From NCBI GenBank assembly GCA_019636345.1, contig JAHBXQ010000006.1:124001-188000 (forward strand): a DNA stretch of 64,000 nt. Direction: 5' to 3'. The stretch comes from Pirellulales bacterium (GTDB lineage: Bacteria; Planctomycetota; Planctomycetia; Pirellulales; Lacipirellulaceae). Positions 17,226 to 27,737 of this stretch are shown here, piece by piece. The translations under genes and the position numbers were made by a program. Numbering within the stretch: position 1 is the first letter of the stretch; the number at the start of each line of letters is the position of its first letter. The notes below the pieces were generated by a model. That model was not told the DNA's origin and did not search any database. It saw nothing but the letters and a program-made list of their open reading frames with translations.

Positions 17226-18374
17226 ATGACTCCTTGGCATATTGATTGGCGGCTGTGGAGACGGTTGGCGTCGGCCGGGGCTTTGTGCTTAGCGGCGATT
17301 CAGGGGCGTGCGTCCGCCGAATTGGCGCTGGATTTCTCCCCCCGCGAGCCCAGTCAACTCGGCGCGTTTCAAATCGTCATCAATGCCGGGGCGACGCTGG
17401 CGGAGAATCTCCCGGCCCTGCAGGCTTTCCAGCGGGCTGCGGCGCGCTGGGAGGCGTTGATCTCAGATCCGATCGTCGTGACGATCGATGCGGATCTCGG
17501 ATCGCTTGGAGCCGGCGTGCTGGGATCTGCCAGCGCCGTGCGATTGTTCGCCCCGTTCGCCACGATTCGCAATGCGATGGTCGCCGACGCCGCCGATGAA
17601 CCGGACGACGCCGTCGTCGCGGCATTGCCGACGACGCCGAGCTTTACGTTGCCGGACGGATTCGCGACCGACGGCAATCTGCAGCTCACGAAGGCGAACG
17701 CCAAAGCCCTCAACTTTGTCGGGTTGGACCAGACCTTTGGCGTTTCAGACGGGTCGATCGAGTTCAACCTCGATTTTAGCTTTGACTACGACAACAGCGA
17801 CGGCGTCGCCCCGGGGTTTTTTGATTTCGAGTCGGTCGCCGCGCACGAAATCGGACATATCTTGGGCTTCTTCTCCGACGTCGACTTCATCGACGTCGTG
17901 ATGAGTCTCGGCGGCACGTCCTCGGAAGTGCGGCCGACGACGGTCGACATGTTTCGGTTCGCCGACGGCGGTTCCGACGACCCCGAGACGGTCGCCGAGT
18001 TCTCGTCGAATCCCCGATCGCTCGTCCCGGGCGTCAGCGCCGTGTTTGATCAAATCCTCGGCGCCGACGGCGCGCTCGCCGAGATCCCGATGGCGACCGG
18101 GCTGACCCAAGGCGACGGGCGGCAAGCGAGCCATTGGAAAGACAATCTCGGGCTTGGGTTGCTGGGTCCCTCGCTGGCGCCCGGTCAGATCGTCGGCATC
18201 TCCGCCAACGACGCTCGGGCGCTCGATCTCATCGGATACGAGATCTCGTTTTCGGTCGTCGCGATCCCGGAAGCTCGAGCCTATCTCATGGCGGCCGGCG
18301 TCGCAGGTCTTGTCGGAATGAGTCATGTCGGCGGCATTTTCCGGCGAAGACGCGGCACAAACGAGACCTTATGA
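17226..18374 (+). CDS. Secreted HExxH metalloprotease with PEP-CTERM-like tail
   Basis: This 382-residue exported protein has a signal peptide (residues 1-31). A zinc-protease site HEIGHILGF (His207, Glu208, His211) lies after a segment of Asp/Phe-rich strands. This is the arrangement of NF038122-type metalloproteases found in PEP-CTERM organisms. The C-terminus has IPEARAYLMAAGVAGLVGMSH followed by RRRR, a PEP-CTERM-like signal in which PEP reads PEA. It probably acts at the cell surface or outside; the substrate is unknown. The third zinc ligand is not certain. I chose the ATG at 17226 because it starts a clean signal peptide. Confidence 0.8.
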   Translation: MTPWHIDWRLWRRLASAGALCLAAIQGRASAELALDFSPREPSQLGAFQIVINAGATLAENLPALQAFQRAAARWEALISDPIVVTIDADLGSLGAGVLGSASAVRLFAPFATIRNAMVADAADEPDDAVVAALPTTPSFTLPDGFATDGNLQLTKANAKALNFVGLDQTFGVSDGSIEFNLDFSFDYDNSDGVAPGFFDFESVAAHEIGHILGFFSDVDFIDVVMSLGGTSSEVRPTTVDMFRFADGGSDDPETVAEFSSNPRSLVPGVSAVFDQILGADGALAEIPMATGLTQGDGRQASHWKDNLGLGLLGPSLAPGQIVGISANDARALDLIGYEISFSVVAIPEARAYLMAAGVAGLVGMSHVGGIFRRRRGTNETL

Positions 18375-18460
18375 GACGGCTGAGAGGCGCCGAGATCGGC
18401 AGCCGCTACGGAGCCACCTCGAGCAGCATCTCGCGCACGAAGACTTTGCCGGCATGCTGA

Positions 18461-18491
18461 TTGACCTATTGGCTGCGATTTCTGCTACAAT
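18461..18491 (+). promoter_or_regulatory. Extended -10 promoter for the aldehyde dehydrogenase
   Basis: TTGACC (18461-18466) and TACAAT (18486-18491) with TG at 18483-18484 (extended -10). The 19-base spacer is slightly long, which the extended -10 may offset. The start would fall near 18498, with a leader of about 108 bases. Confidence 0.55.
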
Positions 18492-18605
18492 TACGGGCTA
18501 GCTTTTGCGTCAGTCTCGCGCGACGCCCGGGCAAGCTTGCCGGCGTCGCGCGCTCGTCGCCCATTCTCGCATTGCCCCTTTCTCTCGCCGGCAGGAGGAA
18601 TTGCC

Positions 18606-20093
18606 ATGGCCACGGTCGCCGAACCTAAGAAGTCCGCCAAGGTGCCCCGTCCGCAGATTCGTCAGACCCAGTGCTTCATCGGCGGCAAGTGGGTCCCCGC
18701 GGCCAGCGGCAAGACGTTCGAGACGATCCACCCGGCGACCGAAGAGGTCATCGCCCAGGTGGCCGAGGGGGACAAGGCCGACATCGACGCCGCGGTCGAC
18801 GCGGCCCGCGCCCAGTTCGACGGGGGAGAATGGTCGAAGATGCCGGCCCATGACCGGGCGCATCTGATGTACAAGCTGGCCGACCTCGTCGAGCAAGAGG
18901 CCGAAGAACTGGCCGCGCTCGAGACGTTCGACAACGGCAAGCCGATTCGCGACTCCCGCGCCGCCGACATTCCGCTGGTCATCCAGTGCTTGCGCTACTA
19001 CGCAGGTTGGGCAGACAAGATCCACGGCGCCACGATCCCCGTGGACAACGACCTGTTCGTCTACACGAAGCGCGAGCCGGTGGGGGTCGTCGGGCAGATC
19101 ATTCCATGGAATTTCCCCGCGCTGATGGTCGCGTGGAAGTGGGGCCCGGCGCTGGCCGCGGGTTGCACGATCGTCATGAAGCCGGCCGAGCAGACGCCGC
19201 TGACCTGCCTGCGGCTGGCTCGGCTCGCCCAGAAGGCGGGCATCCCCGACGGAGTCATCAACGTCGTGCCGGGCTTCGGTCCCACGGCTGGGGCCGCGCT
19301 GGTCGAGCACCCGGGGGTCGACAAGATCGCCTTCACCGGCGAGGGGACGACCGCCAAGATCATCCAACGGGCCGCCGCCGATACGGTCAAGCGGCTCACC
19401 TTCGAACTGGGGGGCAAGAGCCCCAATATCATCTTCGCGGACGCCGATCTTGACCAAGCGATCGACGGGTCGCACTTCGGCCTCTATTTCAACCAAGGGC
19501 AATGCTGTTGCGCCGGCAGCCGGCTGTACGTCCAGGCCAAGGCCTATGACGAGGTGTGCGATCGGCTCGCTTCGCTCAACAAGAGCCGCAAAGTCGGCGA
19601 CCCGTTCGACCCCGCAACCGAGCAGGGCCCGCAGGTCGATCAGGCCCAGTTCGACAAGATCCTGAAGTACGTTGAGTTCGGCAAACAGGACGGCGCCAAA
19701 CTGGTCACCGGCGGCAAGCGGTCCGGCAACGAAGGATACTTCGTCGAGCCGACCCTGTTCGCCGGGGTGACCGACGAGATGCGGATTGCACGCGAGGAGA
19801 TCTTCGGCCCCGTGCTCAGCGTGCTGAAATTCGACGACGTCCAGGAGATCGCCCGCCGAGCGAACGACAGCGACTTCGGCCTCGCCGCGGCCGTTTGGAC
19901 GCGCGACGTGTCGAAGGCCCACCGATTGGCCAGCCATCTGCGGGCCGGCACCGTGTGGGTCAACTGCTACAACGTGTTCGACTCGGCGGCCCCGTTCGGA
20001 GGCTTCAAGCACAGCGGCATCGGTCGCGAGTTGGGCGAAGAAGGCCTGCGGGCGTACACCGAGTCGAAGACGGTGACGATGAAGCTGGGATAA
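18606..20093 (+). CDS. NAD(P)-dependent aldehyde dehydrogenase
   Basis: This 495-residue enzyme oxidises aldehydes to acids. It has [20 protein letters not shown], the Lys in [10 protein letters not shown] near 192, the general base Glu267 in FELGGKSP and the catalytic Cys301 in [11 protein letters not shown]. The cofactor loop reads FTGEGTTAK where most relatives have FTGST; the extra Glu could affect NAD versus NADP choice. An AGGAGG ribosome-binding site lies 7 bases before the ATG at 18606. It is most like the ALDH2/betaine-aldehyde group, and the physiological substrate is open. No operon partner is visible. Confidence 0.95.
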   Translation: MATVAEPKKSAKVPRPQIRQTQCFIGGKWVPAASGKTFETIHPATEEVIAQVAEGDKADIDAAVDAARAQFDGGEWSKMPAHDRAHLMYKLADLVEQEAEELAALETFDNGKPIRDSRAADIPLVIQCLRYYAGWADKIHGATIPVDNDLFVYTKREPVGVVGQIIPWNFPALMVAWKWGPALAAGCTIVMKPAEQTPLTCLRLARLAQKAGIPDGVINVVPGFGPTAGAALVEHPGVDKIAFTGEGTTAKIIQRAAADTVKRLTFELGGKSPNIIFADADLDQAIDGSHFGLYFNQGQCCCAGSRLYVQAKAYDEVCDRLASLNKSRKVGDPFDPATEQGPQVDQAQFDKILKYVEFGKQDGAKLVTGGKRSGNEGYFVEPTLFAGVTDEMRIAREEIFGPVLSVLKFDDVQEIARRANDSDFGLAAAVWTRDVSKAHRLASHLRAGTVWVNCYNVFDSAAPFGGFKHSGIGRELGEEGLRAYTESKTVTMKLG

Positions 20094-20110
20094 CGACTTG
20101 TCCTCGTCGA

Positions 20111-21691
20111 TTACTTGGCCGGTTGTTCCGCTTTGGGCGTTGCGAGCGGTATCAGCTTGACGACGGTTCCGACTCGTTGCAAGCGGACGCCGGCGCGACG
20201 GAAAAATCGTCGGTCAATGTCGTCGAGCGTTCCGGCCTTGATGCGAGGACGGAAGACAGAGTCAAAATCGGCGCCGCCCGCGCGCAACTCCGATTCGTCG
20301 ACTTGCAACTCATAGCCAACGGCGACAAGAGCTTGTCGGAGGCAGTCGATCGCTTGTCCAAGCGTGACGTCTCCCTCCATGGCCAAGCGAAATTGCTTCA
20401 ATGGGATCGCTTGCGACTCTGGGGGCACTGCCGTCAGGCGGTTACTCAATTCGGCGATCCGGCCTCGGGCGTGAGCAATCGCCTGAGGATCAACCGCTTG
20501 GCGCCGGTACTCGTTCCATAGACGAATCGCGTGCTGGGCCGAGCGGGCTTGCGTTCGACGAGCAGCGGGACGCCCGTCGAACGCAAGCCGGTCGTACCCC
20601 TCGGCTTGATGCTTCAGCCATTTGGCCTCTTCGGCCTGCCGTATTGCTTCCCAAGGGCGGTCGGCGCGACTCGCCAGTTCGGAAAGGATTATCTCGGCAG
20701 TCGTCGCCGCCGGAACGTCGGGCCAGCGCTCGACGATGGCGCGGAGTTCCAGCGTTGCTGCGTCGATCGATGCGGGGGCGGAATCTGCAATCAGCCGCTT
20801 TGCATCGTCGAGTCGCCTCGCGGCCCATTCATCGCGTGAGGGCGCGTCGGCAATGCGAAGCGAGAGAGAATTGGCAGCGGTCTCGCGTCGACGACCGGCG
20901 TCGTCATCGAGCCAACTCAGCGCGTCGCTTACGACATCCGGCGGCGGCATTCGATGAGCCAGCCCTCTGACGAGCGTCGACTCCGTTCGAACTCCGGTGA
21001 CTTCCCAGAGAGGCGCATAGAGGTCTTCAATGGCCGGCGCCTGAGGATCGCGGGCGCCGCAGACGACGGCAATGCTCAAGCGGCGGGCGACGCGAGTTCG
21101 TTGAGCCGGGGATACGGGAGGGGTTGCGGCGTTTCCCAAGCATACGACCCCGCCGAAGTATTCGGGCAGCGCGAACGCGATCAGGCAGGCTACGTGAGCG
21201 CCTCCGGAGAAACCAGCAAGATAAGTCCTGTCGGGATCGATGCGGTATCGGGATCGCAGATCTTCGAGTACGGCAAGCGTTGCCTGCACCCGACGCGGAA
21301 TTGGTCGTCCGTTCCCTTGCTCCAGAAGTCCTGCGTAGATGGCTTCGCGCTCGAGGCAAAACGGCTTGCAGAATTCCCAGCCGACGGCGCGGTCGTCGGG
21401 TGAAACGAAGACGACCAAGGGCCGTAATTCTGCATCGCCTTGCTGCGGACCGTAAAACTCGTAAGTCGGATTTCGTCCAACCGTCGCCTTGAGCAACGCT
21501 TCCGGCGTCTCGACAGGAGATCGGCCGATCAGCGGGAAGGCCCAGTCGAGTTGCACAGGGCCAGACGCCTGAAGAGTCGGCAACCTGTCGTCGCCTTGAG
21601 CGGCGGCGCCACGGACGACCGTCGCCAGCAGGACGATGGCGCACCACGCAGTTTTAGGCGTACGGCAGACAAGGAACTGCGACTCGACCAC
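20111..21691 (-). CDS. Secreted alpha/beta hydrolase fused to a C-terminal STN-like domain
   Basis: This 526-residue protein starts with a signal peptide (residues 1-31). Residues 80-270 are an alpha/beta hydrolase with the nucleophile elbow GFSGG (Ser162) and a probable catalytic His in GLAHRMPPP, as in PHB-depolymerase or feruloyl-esterase-like enzymes. Residues 290-425 are helical and repeat-like. Residues 430-515 (TLGQAIDCLRQALVAVGYELQ; LDDIDRRFFRRAGVRLQRV) resemble the STN/secretin short domain. The substrate is unknown; an ester in polysaccharide is a reasonable guess given the locus. GTG start at 21691. It converges with the dehydrogenase. Confidence 0.75.
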   Translation of the reverse strand: MVESQFLVCRTPKTAWCAIVLLATVVRGAAAQGDDRLPTLQASGPVQLDWAFPLIGRSPVETPEALLKATVGRNPTYEFYGPQQGDAELRPLVVFVSPDDRAVGWEFCKPFCLEREAIYAGLLEQGNGRPIPRRVQATLAVLEDLRSRYRIDPDRTYLAGFSGGAHVACLIAFALPEYFGGVVCLGNAATPPVSPAQRTRVARRLSIAVVCGARDPQAPAIEDLYAPLWEVTGVRTESTLVRGLAHRMPPPDVVSDALSWLDDDAGRRRETAANSLSLRIADAPSRDEWAARRLDDAKRLIADSAPASIDAATLELRAIVERWPDVPAATTAEIILSELASRADRPWEAIRQAEEAKWLKHQAEGYDRLAFDGRPAARRTQARSAQHAIRLWNEYRRQAVDPQAIAHARGRIAELSNRLTAVPPESQAIPLKQFRLAMEGDVTLGQAIDCLRQALVAVGYELQVDESELRAGGADFDSVFRPRIKAGTLDDIDRRFFRRAGVRLQRVGTVVKLIPLATPKAEQPAK

Positions 21692-21849
21692 GTTCGTCCC
21701 CGAAGAGACAGCATTCGTTGCACGGCGTCAACGCATTCAACATACAGAATTGAAGCGAGCGGCGCCAACTCGTCCGCAGACTGCAGCTTGCGGCCGGGGG
21801 CCTGTTCGGGACCGCGAGTCAACTGTTCACTTCGCGCAATAACAAGCTC

Positions 21850-23349
<1,500 letters not shown>

Positions 23350-23391
23350 GCGCGAAGCGAAACCGAGAACAGGCGTTGTGAAACTCGCAGT

Positions 23392-23688
23392 CTACCCCCC
23401 CGAGACCGCGCCGACGACCAGCAGCGGTTCGGCGCCGGCGACGATCGGCCCCGGCAGCGGGGCATCGAGCGATTCGTCCGACCAATCCTCGTTGCAGACG
23501 AAGTACCGCAGATAGGGGCGCCGCCGGCCGGTCGCAGGGTCGCGGATCGTCCCGCGCAGCGCGGGAAACTGGACCTCGACGGCGTCGATCACGGCGTTCA
23601 TCGTCACCGGCCCGTCGATCGACAGGGCGAGTTCCCCTTCAATCTTCGCCAACGCGCGGAGCGGCGACGGCAGCATGACTCGGATCAT
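23392..23688 (-). CDS. MoaD/ThiS-like ubiquitin-fold protein ending in Gly-Gly
   Basis: This 98-residue protein has the beta-grasp pattern of MoaD/Thi[21 protein letters not shown], then [16 protein letters not shown], then the acidic loop [16 protein letters not shown], ending in [12 protein letters not shown]-terminal Gly-Gly is the site where such proteins are adenylated and turned into thiocarboxylates, or are attached to targets. Its ATG overlaps the stop of the upstream propeller gene (ATGA, 23685-23688), so translation is probably coupled. No MoeB/ThiF-type activating enzyme is nearby. A role in molybdopterin or thiamine synthesis is not supported by the neighbours. Confidence 0.8.
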   Translation of the reverse strand: MIRVMLPSPLRALAKIEGELALSIDGPVTMNAVIDAVEVQFPALRGTIRDPATGRRRPYLRYFVCNEDWSDESLDAPLPGPIVAGAEPLLVVGAVSGG

Positions 23689-24797
23689 GGCAGGGTTTGC
23701 ACCTCGACCGAGAGTACTGCCGGCAAGTCGCGAACGATTGGCCGCCAGTGGTCTCCCCCGTCGGCCGAGCCGTAGACTTGGCCCCCCGTCGTACCGAAAT
23801 AGATTCCGCACGGGTCGAGTTCGTCGGCGGTCATTGCGTCGCGGAGGATGTTCACGTAGCAGTCCTGCTGCGGCAAGCCGTCGGTCAGCGGCTCCCACTC
23901 GTTCCCGCCGGTCCGGCTGCGATAGACCCGCAGCTTGCCCTCGGGAACGTAGTGCTCGGCGTCGCTCTTGATGGGGACCACGTACACGGTGTCCGGTTCA
24001 TGAGCGTGCACCTGGATCGGGAACCCGAAGTCCGTGGGCAAATTGCCGCTGATCTCGTGCCAATTGTCGCCGTAGTCGTCGCTTCGCATCACGTCCCAGT
24101 GCTTTTGCATGAACAACACGTTGGGGCGCGCCGGGTGCATATCGATTCGGTGGACGCAGTGCCCCACCTCGGCCGTCGGATCGGGAATGTACTGGCTGTG
24201 CAGCCCGCGATTGATCGGCCTCCAGGAGCCGCCCCCGTCGTCGGTGCGGAACGCCCCGGCAGCGGAGATGGCGACGTACATCCGCCGCGCGTCGCTCGGG
24301 TCGATCTTGATCGTGTGGAGGCACATCCCCCCCGCCCCCGGCGCCCATGCGGGACCTTGGCAGGCCCGCAGCGCGGGCAACTCGTGCCACGCGTGGCCGC
24401 CGTCGGTCGTGCGGAACAGCGCCGCATCTTCAATCCCTGCATAGACGACGTCGGGGTCGTCCGCCGCGGGCTCGAAATGCCATACCCGCTTGAACTCCCA
24501 CGGATGTGGCGTGCCGTCGTACCACTGGTGGGCGCCGGGGTCGCCGTCGTAGGCGAACTGATTGCCGACCGCGTTCCAAGTGATTCCGCCGTCGTCGGAG
24601 CGCTGGACGACTTGGCCGAACCAACTGCTCGTTTGCGAGGCGTAGATGCGGTTGGGATCGGCAGGCGATCCTTTAACGTGGTAAATCTCCCAACCTCCGA
24701 AATGAGGTCCCGCGACGGACCACTGGCGACGGGCCCCGTCGGAGGTCAACACGAAGGCGCCCTTGCGCGTCCCGACCAACAATCGCACCCCGGCCAT
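23685..24797 (-). CDS. Asp-box (BNR) beta-propeller protein
   Basis: This 370-residue protein is built from about six sialidase/sortilin-like repeats. Five Asp-boxes are visible: [32 protein letters not shown] and SADGGDHW. There is no signal peptide from the chosen ATG at 24797 ([15 protein letters not shown]), so it seems cytoplasmic, unlike most BNR sialidases. The Arg triad and nucleophile Tyr of sialidases are not evident, so the name sialidase should be avoided. It is translationally coupled to the MoaD-like gene. Enzymatic or scaffold role unknown. Confidence 0.85.
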   Translation of the reverse strand: MAGVRLLVGTRKGAFVLTSDGARRQWSVAGPHFGGWEIYHVKGSPADPNRIYASQTSSWFGQVVQRSDDGGITWNAVGNQFAYDGDPGAHQWYDGTPHPWEFKRVWHFEPAADDPDVVYAGIEDAALFRTTDGGHAWHELPALRACQGPAWAPGAGGMCLHTIKIDPSDARRMYVAISAAGAFRTDDGGGSWRPINRGLHSQYIPDPTAEVGHCVHRIDMHPARPNVLFMQKHWDVMRSDDYGDNWHEISGNLPTDFGFPIQVHAHEPDTVYVVPIKSDAEHYVPEGKLRVYRSRTGGNEWEPLTDGLPQQDCYVNILRDAMTADELDPCGIYFGTTGGQVYGSADGGDHWRPIVRDLPAVLSVEVQTLP

Positions 24798-25606
24798 GGC
24801 AAGATGGTCTCCGCTAGCGGCGTTCGCCAACGCCAAGGAGCTGGATGAATTCCGCAACAGTCGTTGCGAAGCGGCAGGAATCGTTTGTACAGTGCCAAAT
24901 CGAGACAATCAAGCTTGTCTTTTGGGGAACTGAGAGGCATGCGCCATCCGTGGGTACTCGAGGGAGGCGGCCCGGCGGCGCAAGGGACGTCGAGGGGAAC
25001 CGCGCTGCGCACGGTCCTTTCGCCGGTGACAAGATTCGCCTCGACTAATATTCCTACGAGCGAGAATATTCACTGCTTCCGGCGGTTAGTGCGAAGACGA
25101 CGTGACCTGCTCTCTTCTTGGAATCTCTGCGCGACCGCGCGAGCCAATTCTGCCCAAGAGCAGGAGAACTCCTCATCCCTCGCCAGACATGGAAGGCTTT
25201 CAGGATCGGAGCGGATTCGCCTGAAGGGAGATGCGAGATTCGTCGGATTTTCGAGAACTCTTTGCGAAAAAACGAGGTAAGGATTTCCTCCCGCTTGCTG
25301 TTGCTGTGAAGAGAGTACGGGAAATCTGCGCCGCCGGGCGCAGTTGGTCGACGACGCCGCGGCAAGTGCGCGCAGTTTGTACGGGACGCCGGCGCTACGG
25401 CTCCTTCCTGTCCTGCTGCCGTGCTGAGATTGCATTCACGGGTAGAGCAGGGAATTCACTCGGACTTCCAACTGCAGCGTCGGTTGCCGATGCTGCGCGA
25501 GGTACGATAGGATGACCCAACCGCGGGTTCGCTTCCCGCAGGCTTGCTGTTCGAACCTGTTTGCCAACGGCCGCCGGCCGCCGATTCGTCATGTGAAGGA
25601 TTCGCT
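24798..25606. other. 809-base intergenic region between divergent genes
   Basis: No gene could be supported on either strand. Short open frames show no codon-like composition or recognisable motif. The region should contain promoters for both neighbours. A weak plus-strand candidate is TTGCCG (25484-25489), an 18-base spacer and TAGGAT (25508-25513). It is less GC-rich than its surroundings in parts and could hold a decayed gene or a regulatory RNA. Confidence 0.5.
25047..25070. repeat. AT-rich inverted repeat in the divergent region
   Basis: AATATTC (25047-25053) and GAATATT (25064-25070) form a perfect 7-bp inverted repeat with a 10-base spacer. The AT content stands out in this GC-rich DNA, so an operator is possible. 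Confidence 0.35.
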
Positions 25607-26452
25607 ATGGACCCGTGGCCCCTGGGCGTGTTCGCCAGTATCGATGCGGGGTTAGGCGTGCGTCTCGATGTCGTGCGCGAGTTGCATGTGCCGACCGTCC
25701 ATCTCCACACGCCGCACGCCGCGTCGCGGACTGCCGAACGGGCGGCTCGCTTCCTGGCCGAGCTTGATGCGGCGAACATCCGCATCTCGTGCGTCTTCGC
25801 GGGATTCGACGGGGAGAGTTACGCCGACATTCCGACCGTCGCCCGCACCGTGGGACTCGTCCCTTCGGCGAGTCGCGAAGGACGGACGAGCGAATTGTTG
25901 GGGATCGCCGATTTCGCCCGCCTGCTGGGAGTCGACGTGGTCGGCGTGCATGTCGGTTTTGTGCCGCACGACGCCGCCAGCGAGGACTATCGAGCGATCG
26001 TCGCCGTAATGCGTCGCGTGTGCGACCATCTGGCGGGCAACGGGCAGGCGCTCCATCTCGAGACGGGGCAAGAGCCGGCCGACGTGCTGCTGGGGTTCCT
26101 CAAGGACGTCGAGCGCGGCAACTTGTTCGTCAATTTCGATCCCGCGAACATGATCCTCTACGGCGTCGGCGAACCGCTGCCGGCGCTCCGCACGTTGGGC
26201 GAGTACGTCCGCAGCGTCCATTGCAAGGACGCCACGTGGTCGGACCGCCCTGGCCAGACGTGGGGGCAAGAGGTTCCGTTGGGTGCGGGGGCCGTCGATT
26301 TCCCTGCGTATTTGCGGACCCTGAAAGACATCGGCTACACGGGACCGCTGACGATCGAACGGGAAATCCCCCAGGAGCCGGCACGCCAAAAAGCCGAAAT
26401 CGCCGCAGCGGTCGAACTGCTGACGCGGTTGCGTGCGGAATTGTGGGAATAA
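25607..26452 (+). CDS. Sugar phosphate isomerase/epimerase-like TIM barrel
   Basis: This is a 281-residue AP endonuclease 2/xylose-isomerase-like TIM-barrel protein. Landmark metal-site regions are present: VVGVHVGFVPHD, ALHLETGQEPADVLL with a Glu, VNFDPANMILYG, VRSVHCKDATWS and LTIEREIPQEP. These match the divalent metal ligands of the family (Glu, Asp, His, Glu). Members isomerise or epimerise sugars, ketoses and inosose. The ATG at 25607 is preceded by GAAGGA 6 bases upstream. It probably forms a set with the Gfo/Idh gene 139 bases downstream, a common pairing. Confidence 0.88.
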   Translation: MDPWPLGVFASIDAGLGVRLDVVRELHVPTVHLHTPHAASRTAERAARFLAELDAANIRISCVFAGFDGESYADIPTVARTVGLVPSASREGRTSELLGIADFARLLGVDVVGVHVGFVPHDAASEDYRAIVAVMRRVCDHLAGNGQALHLETGQEPADVLLGFLKDVERGNLFVNFDPANMILYGVGEPLPALRTLGEYVRSVHCKDATWSDRPGQTWGQEVPLGAGAVDFPAYLRTLKDIGYTGPLTIEREIPQEPARQKAEIAAAVELLTRLRAELWE

Positions 26453-26591
26453 CATCCGCCCGCGAATGACGCGCAAGGTCGCGGAGGAACATAAGAACCA
26501 GCGCAGGCGAATTGAGCCTGGCGTCTGGGCGTTCGCTGAGCATTATTTTGCGAGCATTCGCGAGATTCGCGGTCCGCCGAGGAATACCAGC

Positions 26592-27644
26592 ATGATCAAC
26601 GTCGGCATCGTCGGGCTCGGGTTCATGGGGATGATCCATTACCTGAGCTACAAGAAGATCCCGGGCGTTCGCGTCGCCGCGATCTGCGAGGTCGACGAGC
26701 GGCGTCTCGCCGGCGATTGGACCGACATTAAGGGCAATTTCGGCCCTGCCGGCGCGCAGACGGACTTGAGCGACGTCGCTACGTTCACGTCGTTCGACGA
26801 AATGCTCGCGACGACCGCGCTCGATCTGGTCGACGTGACGCTCCCTCCCGCGATGCACGCCGAGGCGACCTGCAAGGCGCTTGCCGCGGGACGGCACGTG
26901 TTCTGCGAAAAGCCGATGGCGCTGGACCTGAACGAATGTCGCGCCATGTCGACCGCTGCGGCGACGGCGAATCGGCGATTGTTCATCGGGCACGTCTTGC
27001 CGTTCTTTCCCGAGTACGCCTGGGCGCTCGACGCGGCGCGGAGCGGGCGCTACGGCGCCTTGCGCGGCGGGGCCTTTCGGCGAGTCATTTCGAACCCGGC
27101 GTGGCTTGCCAATTACTGGGTCGCGGACAAGGTGGGAGGGCCGCTGTTGGATCTTCACGTCCATGATGCGCACTTCATTCGGTTGCTGTTCGGGCGTCCC
27201 GACGAGGTCGTCAGCCGCGGGCGAACCCGTGCGGGCCTGCCCGAGTTCTGGCACTCGCTGTTTTCGTTCGCTGACGGCGGTCAAATCGTCGAGGCCACGA
27301 GCGGCACGATCGATCAACCGGGACGATCGTTCAATCACGGGTTCGAGATTCACTTCGACTTGGCGACGCTGCAGTTCGAGTTCGCCGTGTTGGGGGACGC
27401 GGGACGATACCTCTGCCCGCCGATGGTGCTGCACGCCGACGGAGGCGCAGAGCGAGTCGACCTTGGAGACGGCGACCCCATGAACGCGTTCGCCGCGGAG
27501 TTGCGCACCGTCGCGGACTGCGTGCGCGAAAACCGAGAAAGCGACGTGCTCAACGCCGCTTTGGCGGAGGACGCCGTCGAATTGTGCCATTTGCAGGCCG
27601 AAAGCGTCGCGTCGGCGCCTCGTCGCGCTGCGACAAGCGTTTAG
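26592..27644 (+). CDS. Gfo/Idh/MocA-family oxidoreductase
   Basis: This 350-residue protein begins with the Rossmann motif INVGIVGLGFMGMIHYLSY and has the conserved FCEKPMALDLNECR with its Lys. In the C-terminal domain, GGPLLDLHVHDAHFIRLLFGRP holds the His of the catalytic region. It is cytoplasmic. I chose the ATG at 26592 because the motif begins directly after it. Pairing with the TIM-barrel protein suggests a linked isomerase/dehydrogenase step on a sugar or cyclitol. The substrate is not readable. Confidence 0.9.
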   Translation: MINVGIVGLGFMGMIHYLSYKKIPGVRVAAICEVDERRLAGDWTDIKGNFGPAGAQTDLSDVATFTSFDEMLATTALDLVDVTLPPAMHAEATCKALAAGRHVFCEKPMALDLNECRAMSTAAATANRRLFIGHVLPFFPEYAWALDAARSGRYGALRGGAFRRVISNPAWLANYWVADKVGGPLLDLHVHDAHFIRLLFGRPDEVVSRGRTRAGLPEFWHSLFSFADGGQIVEATSGTIDQPGRSFNHGFEIHFDLATLQFEFAVLGDAGRYLCPPMVLHADGGAERVDLGDGDPMNAFAAELRTVADCVRENRESDVLNAALAEDAVELCHLQAESVASAPRRAATSV

Positions 27645-27737
27645 AATGATTGACGACGCCCCGAGTCGTTCGTCGGCCGCAATGCGACGGACTTGTCACT
27701 CGATTCCAACCTCCCGCGATCGATACCATTCTCCGCT

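Noticed and set aside
23685-24797. Sialidase activity of the Asp-box propeller
   Set aside because: Asp-boxes define only the fold; the Arg triad and Tyr nucleophile of sialidases are not evident and there is no signal peptide.
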